Source: a bacterium UBP11_UBA4055 (lineage in GTDB: Bacteria; UBA4055). Taken from it: a stretch of DNA of 7,312 nucleotides. The stretch covers positions 1 to 7,312 of the forward strand of contig DFZN01000072.1 in the NCBI GenBank assembly GCA_002382735.1, in the 5' to 3' direction. Made by a program: the position numbers and the translations under genes. Positions 1 through 4,930 of the stretch are shown piece by piece (within the stretch, counting starts at the first letter, position 1; each line of letters opens with the position of its first letter). The notes under the pieces are model-generated. The model was given only the letters and a program-made list of their open reading frames with translations, did no database searches and was not told the origin of the DNA.

Positions 1-567
1 ATCGGCGCAGGACTGGGCGGCGGCTCGTCCGACGCGGCGGCGGTGCTAAAAGCCCTCAACGGCCTGTGGGAATTAAGGCTGAAGGACTCTGAACTTGAGC
101 ATATCGGGCTTTTACTCGGCGCCGATGTACCGTTCTTCATTAAGGGCGGGTGCGCATGGGCAGAAGGCAAAGGCGAGATCCTTACTCAGATCCCGCCTGT
201 ACTGAAGAACGGTACAGTCCTGCTGGTCTATCCCAACATCCATGTCAGTACACCGTGGGCGTACAAAAATCTTAATTTGAACTTGACAAAAACTACGGGC
301 AGTGTTATATTTGCCGAGGTCTCAAAACCGGGGTTTGATCTGAACGGTTCCCGTGCGGGTTTTACGAACGATTTTGAGAGCGCGGTATTCGCAGAATACC
401 CTGAAATAGGACGGATCAAAGAAATATTGCTCAAAGAAGGAGCGGAATTAACCGCGATGTCAGGCAGCGGCTCGACAGTTTTCGGATTCTTCAATACATC
501 CGGCAAATTGTTTAATTCTCTAAAATTCCTTGACGATAAATACTTTGTTAAAGCCATTAATGTATAG
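1..567 (+). CDS. ispE: 4-diphosphocytidyl-2-C-methyl-D-erythritol kinase, 5' end missing
   Basis: The protein is open at the left edge; 188 residues are visible out of about 280-300 usual for the family, so the N-terminus with the first substrate-binding residues lies outside. IspE is the cytoplasmic GHMP-family kinase that phosphorylates the 2-hydroxyl of CDP-methylerythritol in the MEP pathway to isoprenoid precursors. The window opens inside the glycine-rich ATP loop, IGAGLGGGSSDAA (visible residues 1-13). Next comes GADVPFFI, whose Asp (visible residue 42, codon 124-126) matches the catalytic Asp of the family. The C-terminal GHMP motif AMSGSGSTVF is encoded near 456-485. A GTG at 43 is internal and not the start. 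The stop at 565-567 is followed 11 nt later by spoVG, so the two are probably co-transcribed. The identification is firm. Confidence 0.95.
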   Translation: MGAGLGGGSSDAAAVLKALNGLWELRLKDSELEHIGLLLGADVPFFIKGGCAWAEGKGEILTQIPPVLKNGTVLLVYPNIHVSTPWAYKNLNLNLTKTTGSVIFAEVSKPGFDLNGSRAGFTNDFESAVFAEYPEIGRIKEILLKEGAELTAMSGSGSTVFGFFNTSGKLFNSLKFLDDKYFVKAINV

Positions 568-578
568 CGGAGGAAACA

Positions 579-878
579 TTGGAAATCACTGAGATCAGAG
601 TAAATTTGAGAGACGAGGAAAAGCTTAAAGCTTTCGTTCATGTTACTTTCGATAACGCTTTCATAATCAGAGGGCTCAAGATCATCAAGGGTAAAGACGG
701 ACTGTTCGTATGTATGCCGAGCAGACAGCTTCCTGACGGGACCTACAAGGACATCGCGCATCCGATAGTGGACGATTTCAGGATCAAACTTGAAAAAGAA
801 ATACTCGATAAATACCACGAGGAGCTTTCAAAACAGGTTGTAGAAAAACCTTCTGAAAAAGAGGGAATCGAAGACTGA
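579..878 (+). CDS. spoVG: SpoVG family regulator
   Basis: This 99-residue protein has the SpoVG signature: MEITEIRVNLRD at the start, VTFDNAFIIRGLKII near 23-37, GLFVCMPSRQLPDGTYKDIAHPI near 41-63, then a charged, more variable tail. The start is TTG at 579, chosen because GGAGG at 569-573 sits 5 nt upstream and the protein then begins exactly as the family does. SpoVG proteins are small conserved regulators, named for sporulation in Bacillus but widespread in non-sporulating bacteria; some bind DNA or RNA. Nothing here suggests sporulation. It lies between ispE and two tRNA genes, with 11 nt to the first tRNA, so its mRNA may share a transcript with them. The identity is firm; its role in this organism is unknown. 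Confidence 0.95.
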   Translation: MEITEIRVNLRDEEKLKAFVHVTFDNAFIIRGLKIIKGKDGLFVCMPSRQLPDGTYKDIAHPIVDDFRIKLEKEILDKYHEELSKQVVEKPSEKEGIED

Positions 879-889
879 GTATAAAGTCT

Positions 890-961
890 AGGGGTATAGC
901 CAAGCGGTAAGGCACCGGGTTCTGGTTCCGGTATGCGGGGGTTCAAATCCCTCTACCCCCA
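890..961 (+). tRNA. tRNA-Gln (anticodon CTG)
   Basis: A full cloverleaf of 72 nt can be drawn. The acceptor arms are 890-896 and 954-960, and the D stem GCC/GGC is 899-901 with 911-913. The anticodon stem CCGGG/TCCGG encloses loop TTCTGGT (920-926) with CTG at 922-924, and the T arm GGGGG/CCCTC encloses TTCAAAT. The body resembles known bacterial tRNA-Gln, including the D loop AAGCGGTAA. The gene reads CAG codons. The first acceptor pair would be A1 with C72, a mismatch, and the discriminator is A961. No CCA is encoded, so CCA must be added after transcription. It begins 11 nt after spoVG without a visible promoter and so is probably cut from a longer transcript. Confidence 0.95.
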
Positions 962-976
962 CTTTTTTATAGGGAC

Positions 977-1048
977 AGGGGCATGGCCAAGCGGTAAGGC
1001 ACCAGGTTTTGGTCCTGGCATCCGGAGGTTCGAATCCTTCTGCCCCTG
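977..1048 (+). tRNA. tRNA-Gln (anticodon TTG)
   Basis: This second cloverleaf of 72 nt starts 15 nt after the first. The acceptor AGGGGCA/TGCCCCT (977-983, 1041-1047) is fully paired, with A1-U72 and discriminator G1048. The D stem is GCC/GGC (986-988, 998-1000). The anticodon stem CCAGG/CCTGG encloses TTTTGGT with TTG at 1009-1011, and the T arm is GGAGG/CCTTC around TTCGAAT. It reads CAA, and CAG by wobble. The D arm is identical to that of its neighbour, so the pair probably arose by tandem duplication and divergence. CCA is not encoded. Confidence 0.96.
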
Positions 1049-1081
1049 CATAAGTCTAAATTACAGAAAGGACAGCATAAG

Positions 1082-1774
1082 ATGTCAGAAAAACTACAAG
1101 CACAGATCAAACAGAAAGACAGCAAAAGAGCTATTACCGCAAAAAGGAAACTCGGCCTCATTCCGGTAAACCTCTACGGACCCGGTATAGAGAACAGCCA
1201 TTCCTACTATATCAATGAGATCGATCTGAACAGAGCCATCAAATCAGGTAAGAAGATCCACGAGATCACATCCGAGATAGGCGATTTCAATGTCGTGTTC
1301 AGGGAGATCCAGAGGCATCCTGTAACATGGAGACTTCTTCACATAGATATGCTCAGCCTCGCGCCCGGTAAAAGAGTCACTGTAAAAGTTCCCGTAAGAT
1401 ACGAAGGAATTCCGTACGGCGTTAAGAATATGGGCGGTGTCCTTATCGTCAACTCAAGAGACATTCAGATCGAAGCCATGGCCGAACATATCCCGAACGA
1501 GATCTTTATCGATGTATCACCCATGAAGCTTAAAGATACAGTTCACGCTTCAGATGTCGTCAGGGAGAATATCAAGGTCGTTTCTCCGGCCGGAATGCTC
1601 CTCTGCAGGGTCGGAATAACCAGGGCAGCCGTTTCAGCCGCCGAAGGTGACGCCGGTGTTCCTGCCGCAGGTGCTGCTGAGGCTAAACCTGCCGAAGGCG
1701 CAAAACCCGCCGAAGGCGCTAAACCTGCCGAAGGCGCTAAACCCGCTGAAGGCGCAAAACCGGCAAAGAAGTAA
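1082..1774 (+). CDS. rplY: 50S ribosomal protein L25, long CTC/TL5 form
   Basis: L25 binds 5S rRNA in the large ribosomal subunit. At 230 residues this is the long form. Residues 1 to about 90 are the L25 domain, with RKLGLIPVNLYGPG near 22-35 and the signature REIQRHPVTWRLLHIDML near 73-90. Residues 95 to about 185 are the TL5/CTC C-terminal domain, with VPVRYEGIPYGVKNMGGVL and AEHIPNEIFIDVS. A disordered Ala/Lys/Pro/Glu-rich tail follows. From residue 201 the tail is four copies of AKPAEG plus a partial one. The ATG at 1082 has AGAAAGGA (1065-1072) 9 nt upstream. The gene lies 33 nt after the second tRNA and 28 nt before pth. The identity is firm; the tail is low complexity and probably tolerant of length change. 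Confidence 0.96.
   Translation: MSEKLQAQIKQKDSKRAITAKRKLGLIPVNLYGPGIENSHSYYINEIDLNRAIKSGKKIHEITSEIGDFNVVFREIQRHPVTWRLLHIDMLSLAPGKRVTVKVPVRYEGIPYGVKNMGGVLIVNSRDIQIEAMAEHIPNEIFIDVSPMKLKDTVHASDVVRENIKVVSPAGMLLCRVGITRAAVSAAEGDAGVPAAGAAEAKPAEGAKPAEGAKPAEGAKPAEGAKPAKK
1682..1765 (+). repeat. 18-bp in-frame tandem repeat in the rplY tail
   Basis: Four consecutive 18-bp units start at 1682, 1700, 1718 and 1736, and a 12-bp partial unit starts at 1754. Each unit encodes AKPAEG. The copies differ at third positions (CCT/CCC/CCG for Pro, GCA/GCT for Ala, GCC/GCT for the second Ala), so the array is not a very recent slippage product. The unit length keeps the reading frame when copies are gained or lost. 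Confidence 0.9.
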
Positions 1775-1802
1775 TAACTGATAATTTAAAATAGAAATTA
1801 CT

Positions 1803-2393
1803 GTGCATATAATTATCGGTCTCGGAAACCCGGGTTCAAGATACGAAGACACATGGCACAATCTGGGTTTTGCGTCCGTTGATGCGTTTGCGGAGAAATT
1901 CGGTTTCACATTCAAAGCCGGAAAAGGTAAATATTTTGCCGCTTCCGGCTTTATTAATTCTGAGAAAGTTATCCTTGTCAAGCCTACTACCTATATGAAC
2001 CTCTCCGGAATTGCCGTCGCCGAGGTATTGAATTATTTTGAAGCCGAGCCTAAAGATATCATCGTAGTCTTTGACGATATAAACATCCCGTTCGGTACTC
2101 TGAGGCTCAGAAAATCAGGAACGGCAGGCGGGCACAACGGAATAAAGTCGATCATAAACAGCCTCGACACCCCAGAATTTCCGCGCCTGAGAATAGGTTT
2201 CAGGACTGACCAGATCGATTCGATCCTGAATAAGAACCCCGATGTTCTGCCCGACCTTGTTCTTTCAAAGATACCTTCCGTGCTTAAAGAGGATGTGCGC
2301 ACCATGGCGGATAAAAGCGTCGATGCTCTTCATTTCTGCCTGACTGACGGCATGGAAAGGGCAATGAATAAATTCAACACTGCCGAGGATTGA
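1803..2393 (+). CDS. pth: Peptidyl-tRNA hydrolase
   Basis: Pth cleaves the ester bond of peptidyl-tRNAs that drop off ribosomes and so recycles tRNA in the cytosol. The 196-residue protein has the usual family length. It begins HIIIGLGNPGSRYEDTWHN, giving Asn9 and the catalytic His19. KPTTYMNLSG (60-69) gives Asn66, FDDINIPFG (90-98) gives the catalytic Asp91, and AGGHNGIKSI (109-118) gives Asn112. The region after RLRIGF (128-133) is divergent and lacks the common G-x-P turn, but ends in the expected D-LVLSKI. The start is GTG at 1803: an in-frame TAA at 1782-1784 bars a longer protein, and ATT/ATA are the only other upstream candidates. No clear Shine-Dalgarno precedes it, so it may depend on ribosomes finishing rplY 28 nt upstream. 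Confidence 0.95.
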   Translation: MHIIIGLGNPGSRYEDTWHNLGFASVDAFAEKFGFTFKAGKGKYFAASGFINSEKVILVKPTTYMNLSGIAVAEVLNYFEAEPKDIIVVFDDINIPFGTLRLRKSGTAGGHNGIKSIINSLDTPEFPRLRIGFRTDQIDSILNKNPDVLPDLVLSKIPSVLKEDVRTMADKSVDALHFCLTDGMERAMNKFNTAED

Positions 2394-2410
2394 AATTTTC
2401 CTTAATTACC

Positions 2411-2429
2411 TGTCAAATAAATATTGACA
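2411..2429. repeat. Inverted repeat over the rpsF-operon -35 element
   Basis: TGTCAA at 2411-2416 and TTGACA at 2424-2429 are exact reverse complements separated by 7 nt, and the right arm is the -35 hexamer itself. It could be an operator for a dimeric regulator or simply chance in AT-rich DNA. The arms are only 6 bp, so the regulatory reading is tentative. Confidence 0.4.
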
Positions 2430-2452
2430 TATCTGAAAAAATAGCGTAAATT
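2424..2452 (+). promoter_or_regulatory. Probable sigma-70-type promoter of the rpsF operon
   Basis: TTGACA at 2424-2429 is a perfect -35 hexamer. With a 17-nt spacer the -10 is TAAATT at 2447-2452, four of six matches to TATAAT. Transcription would start near 2459, just upstream of the leader hairpin. The surrounding sequence is AT-rich, and the gap after pth is the longest so far in the window. The promoter is inferred from sequence only. Confidence 0.6.
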
Positions 2453-2464
2453 TGGCGCTTGAAT

Positions 2465-2498
2465 TCTTGCCGGCGGAACGGTTCTGCCGGCCGTAAGA
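2465..2498 (+). promoter_or_regulatory. rpsF leader hairpin, candidate S6:S18 autoregulatory element
   Basis: A strong hairpin forms from CCGGCGGAA (2470-2478) with TTCTGCCGG (2482-2490), including one G-U pair, around a 3-nt loop. G2469 and C2491 can add one more pair. A lower helix, TCTT (2465-2468) with AAGA (2495-2498), is separated from it on the 3' side by a bulge containing CCG at 2491-2493 plus T2494. Leaders of rpsF in several phyla are known to carry a helix with a bulged CCG that imitates the 16S rRNA site and is bound by the S6:S18 complex to repress the operon. The Shine-Dalgarno at 2506-2512 starts only 7 nt later, so binding here could block ribosome access. The fold is seen in the sequence; the binding is inferred. 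Confidence 0.7.
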
Positions 2499-2516
2499 CC
2501 AAAAGAAGGAGGCAAA

Positions 2517-2897
2517 ATGAAGAGATACGAAACTGTTCTGATCATTGATCCTACACTTGATCAGGAGAAGATCGACACTGTCATTTCCAGATACGAGGAA
2601 ATGATAAAGACCGACGGAGAGATCACTGAGATCGATCAGTGGGGAAAGAAAAGGCTAGCCTACCCCATAAACAAAAAACCCACCGGATATTATGTTCTGT
2701 ACAAGTATAATGCCGGAAACAAGATCCCGCAGAAGCTTGTTGACGACATGAACCTCAATTCTTCCGTGATAAGGTACATGACGACTTTGATCGACAAGAA
2801 AGTCATGAAACAGGAAGAACTTGACAGGACTGGAGCGGCAAAAGCCGCCGCTAAGGAAGAAGCTGCCGCTGCGGCACCGGCCGGCGAAGACAACTAA
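2517..2897 (+). CDS. rpsF: 30S ribosomal protein S6
   Basis: S6 binds the platform of the small ribosomal subunit as a partner of S18. The first 95 or so residues match the family: MKRYETVLIIDPTL at the start, WGKKRLAYPINKKPTGYYVLYKY near 42-64 and SSVIRYMTTLID near 82-93. Residues from about 106 to 126 form an Ala/Glu/Lys-rich tail, a common and poorly conserved extension that brings the protein to 126 residues. The ATG at 2517 has a strong AAGGAGG (2506-2512). It is the first gene of an S6-S18-L9 operon, with rpsR 21 nt downstream. The ssb gene often found between rpsF and rpsR is absent. Confidence 0.97.
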   Translation: MKRYETVLIIDPTLDQEKIDTVISRYEEMIKTDGEITEIDQWGKKRLAYPINKKPTGYYVLYKYNAGNKIPQKLVDDMNLNSSVIRYMTTLIDKKVMKQEELDRTGAAKAAAKEEAAAAAPAGEDN

Positions 2898-2918
2898 ATA
2901 AACGGTAAGAGGGCTAAA

Positions 2919-3146
2919 ATGATAAAAGACAAAAAGAAAAGAATATGCAGGTTCTGCGAAGAGAATGTGGTCTATATCGATTATAAGAACGACAAGATGC
3001 TGACGAAATTCACGACGGAGCAGGGCAGGATAATCCCGAGAAGGACTTCCGGTGTATGCGCCAAGCATCAGAGAATGCTTACGAACGCTATAAAAAAGGC
3101 CAGGATAATCGCTCTTCTGCCTTTCGTTGACAACACAGCAAGATAA
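2919..3146 (+). CDS. rpsR: 30S ribosomal protein S18, zinc-ligand form
   Basis: S18 assembles with S6 on the 16S rRNA platform. The 75-residue protein is of normal length and ends with the conserved RRTSGVCAKHQRMLTNAIKKARIIALLPF block (41-69). Cys10, Cys13, Cys47 and His50 (ICRFC and VCAKH) make a plausible zinc site; this is the metal-binding version of S18, whereas many bacteria carry a version lacking these residues. The ATG at 2919 has AAGAGGG at 2907-2913. It sits between rpsF and rplI with short gaps and is part of the same transcript. Confidence 0.97.
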   Translation: MIKDKKKRICRFCEENVVYIDYKNDKMLTKFTTEQGRIIPRRTSGVCAKHQRMLTNAIKKARIIALLPFVDNTAR

Positions 3147-3162
3147 AAAAGGAGATAATACA

Positions 3163-3612
3163 ATGTTGATCATATTAAGACAGGACATTGAAAAAGTCGG
3201 AAAAGCCGGAGAGGTGATAAAGGTCAAAGACGGTTTCGCCAGAAATTATCTCATACCGAATCAGCTTGCTTTCCCCGCTACCGACGCGTACATGAACAGA
3301 TATAAAGAGACCACAAAATCGAAAGGATATAAAGCGGCTCAGATAAAAAAATCCGAAGAATTTTTGAAAAAGATGCTCGAAGAAAAGACCGTGACGATCA
3401 AAATGAAGGTCGGTGAAGAGAACAAACTTTTCGGTTCGGTAACTTCCCAGAATATCGCTGATGAACTCAAGTCGGCGGGTATCGAACTTGACAGAAAGAG
3501 GATACAGCTTGAAGAGAATATCAAACTTCTCGGTGAATACAAGATATCTTACAAGTCGCATTCGGGTCTTGATATGCATATTACGGTTAATGTCATACCT
3601 GAAGAAGAATAA
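3163..3612 (+). CDS. rplI: 50S ribosomal protein L9
   Basis: L9 binds 23S rRNA near the base of the L1 stalk. The N-domain signature is clear: MLIILRQDIEKVGKAGEVIKVKDGFARNYLIP, with AFPAT just after. A long, Lys/Glu-rich connecting helix lies near residues 45-75, and the C-domain contains KLFGSVTSQNIADEL near 87-101 and ends with a typical HITVNVIPE strand. The 149-residue length is normal. I take ATG 3163, preceded by AAAGGAG (3148-3154). An in-frame start at 3127 would overlap rpsR by 20 nt and add residues not found in the family. Last gene before the operon terminator. Confidence 0.97.
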   Translation: MLIILRQDIEKVGKAGEVIKVKDGFARNYLIPNQLAFPATDAYMNRYKETTKSKGYKAAQIKKSEEFLKKMLEEKTVTIKMKVGEENKLFGSVTSQNIADELKSAGIELDRKRIQLEENIKLLGEYKISYKSHSGLDMHITVNVIPEEE

Positions 3613-3635
3613 AACTGAACTGATTTTCATAAGTG

Positions 3636-3660
3636 AGCCGGTTAATTCCGGCTTTTTTTT
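3636..3660 (+). terminator. Intrinsic terminator of the rpsF-rpsR-rplI operon
   Basis: AGCCGG (3636-3641) pairs with CCGGCT (3648-3653) around a 6-nt loop TTAATT, followed by an unbroken run of eight T (3653-3660). It lies 23 nt after the rplI stop. G3635 can add a G-U pair with T3654. Confidence 0.9.
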
Positions 3661-3663
3661 AAT

Positions 3664-3699
3664 ATTGTAATTGTTTTTGAGCTTTTCTTTTATTACAAT
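3664..3699. repeat. 8-bp inverted repeat upstream of the kinase gene
   Basis: ATTGTAAT at 3664-3671 and ATTACAAT at 3692-3699 are exact reverse complements with a 20-nt T-rich spacer. Just downstream are TATACT (3703-3708) and TATATT (3711-3716), either of which could be a -10 element; no good -35 is visible at standard spacing. The repeat could be an operator for the kinase promoter. Its AT composition makes chance a real alternative. Confidence 0.35.
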
Positions 3700-3733
3700 T
3701 CATATACTTTTATATTATTCTGCGGAGTAGCCT

Positions 3734-4927
3734 ATGTTCACCAAAATTTCCTTTGAAAGCGAGCTGGAGAGCGAGGAAAGAGCCACCATTCTCTTAGTCG
3801 ATGACGAACTTATGATACTTCAGTCTCTTGAGCTGGTTCTGGAAAGATACTTCCGCGTTATCAAGGAGACCGATCCTGTAAAAGCGCTTGACATTCTTGA
3901 AAAAGAAAAGATCGATGTGCTCATTTCAGACGAAATGATGCCCGGATTGAGAGGCTGCGATCTCGCCGAGAGAGTCCACCACCTCTACCCCAACATCTGC
4001 AAGATCATATTGAGCGGCAACTCTGATAAGAAGGATATTGTAAAGGCAATTAACAAGGGTCATATCTATTCTTTCCTTTTCAAACCCGTTGATGTTAATC
4101 AGCTTCTGCAGTCGGTAAAGCACGGGCTGGAGAACAAGAAGATGAAGGAGCTTATCGAACATCAGAATAAGATCCTTGAGGAAAAGAACCGCGACCTTGT
4201 TGATGAAGTGCTTACAAAAAGCAGAAAGATCATGGATATGGAGAAATTCTATGAGCTGGGCAAATTCTCCGCATCGATAGTTCACGACCTGAACAGCCCG
4301 CTGCAGACCCTTATTACCGGATATCAGCTTCTTGAGGATGAACTTTCAAATTCCGGAGCGGAAGATTCAAACGCGAACAACATAATGACCCTGATCGACA
4401 GCAGCCTCGAAACATTGGAGAATATGATAAAAAGCATTTCGAACAGGATCAAAAGCTCGATATCTGAAAAACAGGTAGAATTCGACCTGAACGACCTTAT
4501 CGAGAGGAACATCGGCTGCATGAAGATAATGCCGAAGAATTCATATCCTGTAGAGATCAGCTTCATGCCTTCTCAAGACCTTCCGAAAATGAAAGGCGTT
4601 CCTCTGCACTTTGACCAGATATTCGCAAACCTTTTAAAGAACGCCTACGACGCTGTTGAGAAGACCGAAAAGAAGAAGATCACCGTCAAGACGCTTCAGA
4701 AAGGCGAAATGATATGCTTTTATATAAAAGATTCGGGAACGGGCATAAGACCCGAGGACATGGAGAAAATATTCGAGACCGGATTTTCTACAAAGGAAAT
4801 CGGAAAAGGCACGGGACTCGGACTTGTGATAACTAAGCAGATGGTCAATTCCTACAAAGGGAAGATCAAGGTGGAATCCGAATTCGGAAAAGGCACCGCG
4901 TTCCTCGTATGTTTCCCCTCAAAATAA
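3734..4927 (+). CDS. Cytoplasmic receiver-histidine kinase hybrid protein
   Basis: This 397-residue two-component protein has its receiver domain at the N-terminus. Residues 17 to about 130 are the receiver: acidic pair Asp23-Asp24 in ILLVDDE, phosphoacceptor Asp66 in DVLISDEMMPG, Ser94 in IILSG and Lys117 in FLFKPVD. Residues 132-172 are charged and look like a coiled-coil signalling helix. The dimerisation and phosphotransfer domain carries the H box SIVHDLNSPL with His184. The ATPase domain has the N box NLLKNAYDA (Asn303), the G1 box DSGTGI (333-338), IFETGFSTK as F box and GKGTGLGL as G2 box (357-364). All catalytic residues are present, so it should be an active kinase. No membrane segment or signal peptide is seen, so its input is probably phosphorylation of Asp66 or a partner protein. 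GGAG at 3724-3727 supports the ATG. No separate response regulator is adjacent, and the target is unknown. Confidence 0.92.
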   Translation: MFTKISFESELESEERATILLVDDELMILQSLELVLERYFRVIKETDPVKALDILEKEKIDVLISDEMMPGLRGCDLAERVHHLYPNICKIILSGNSDKKDIVKAINKGHIYSFLFKPVDVNQLLQSVKHGLENKKMKELIEHQNKILEEKNRDLVDEVLTKSRKIMDMEKFYELGKFSASIVHDLNSPLQTLITGYQLLEDELSNSGAEDSNANNIMTLIDSSLETLENMIKSISNRIKSSISEKQVEFDLNDLIERNIGCMKIMPKNSYPVEISFMPSQDLPKMKGVPLHFDQIFANLLKNAYDAVEKTEKKKITVKTLQKGEMICFYIKDSGTGIRPEDMEKIFETGFSTKEIGKGTGLGLVITKQMVNSYKGKIKVESEFGKGTAFLVCFPSK

Positions 4928-4930
4928 TTT

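Noticed and set aside
228..818. Long reverse-strand frame across ispE and spoVG
   Set aside because: It is the antisense shadow of two recognised genes and has no recognisable motif.
884..1058. 7-bp direct repeat AAGTCTA flanking the tRNA pair (884-890 and 1052-1058) as an attachment or duplication scar
   Set aside because: It is too short to be meaningful, and there is no integrase or foreign DNA beside it.
933..1169. Small + strand open frame across both tRNA genes and the rplY start
   Set aside because: It lies within two well-folded tRNAs and the 5' end of rplY in another frame; no family resemblance.
1682..1765. Tandem repeats as a CRISPR array
   Set aside because: The units are contiguous without spacers, in frame, and encode the rplY tail.
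3127..3162. Longer rplI start 12 codons upstream
   Set aside because: It overlaps rpsR by 20 nt, has no suitable ribosome-binding site and adds residues absent from L9 proteins; ATG 3163 has AAAGGAG ahead of it.
2655..3227. Reverse-strand frame of about 190 codons across rpsF-rpsR-rplI
   Set aside because: It runs antisense to three firm ribosomal protein genes and resembles nothing known.
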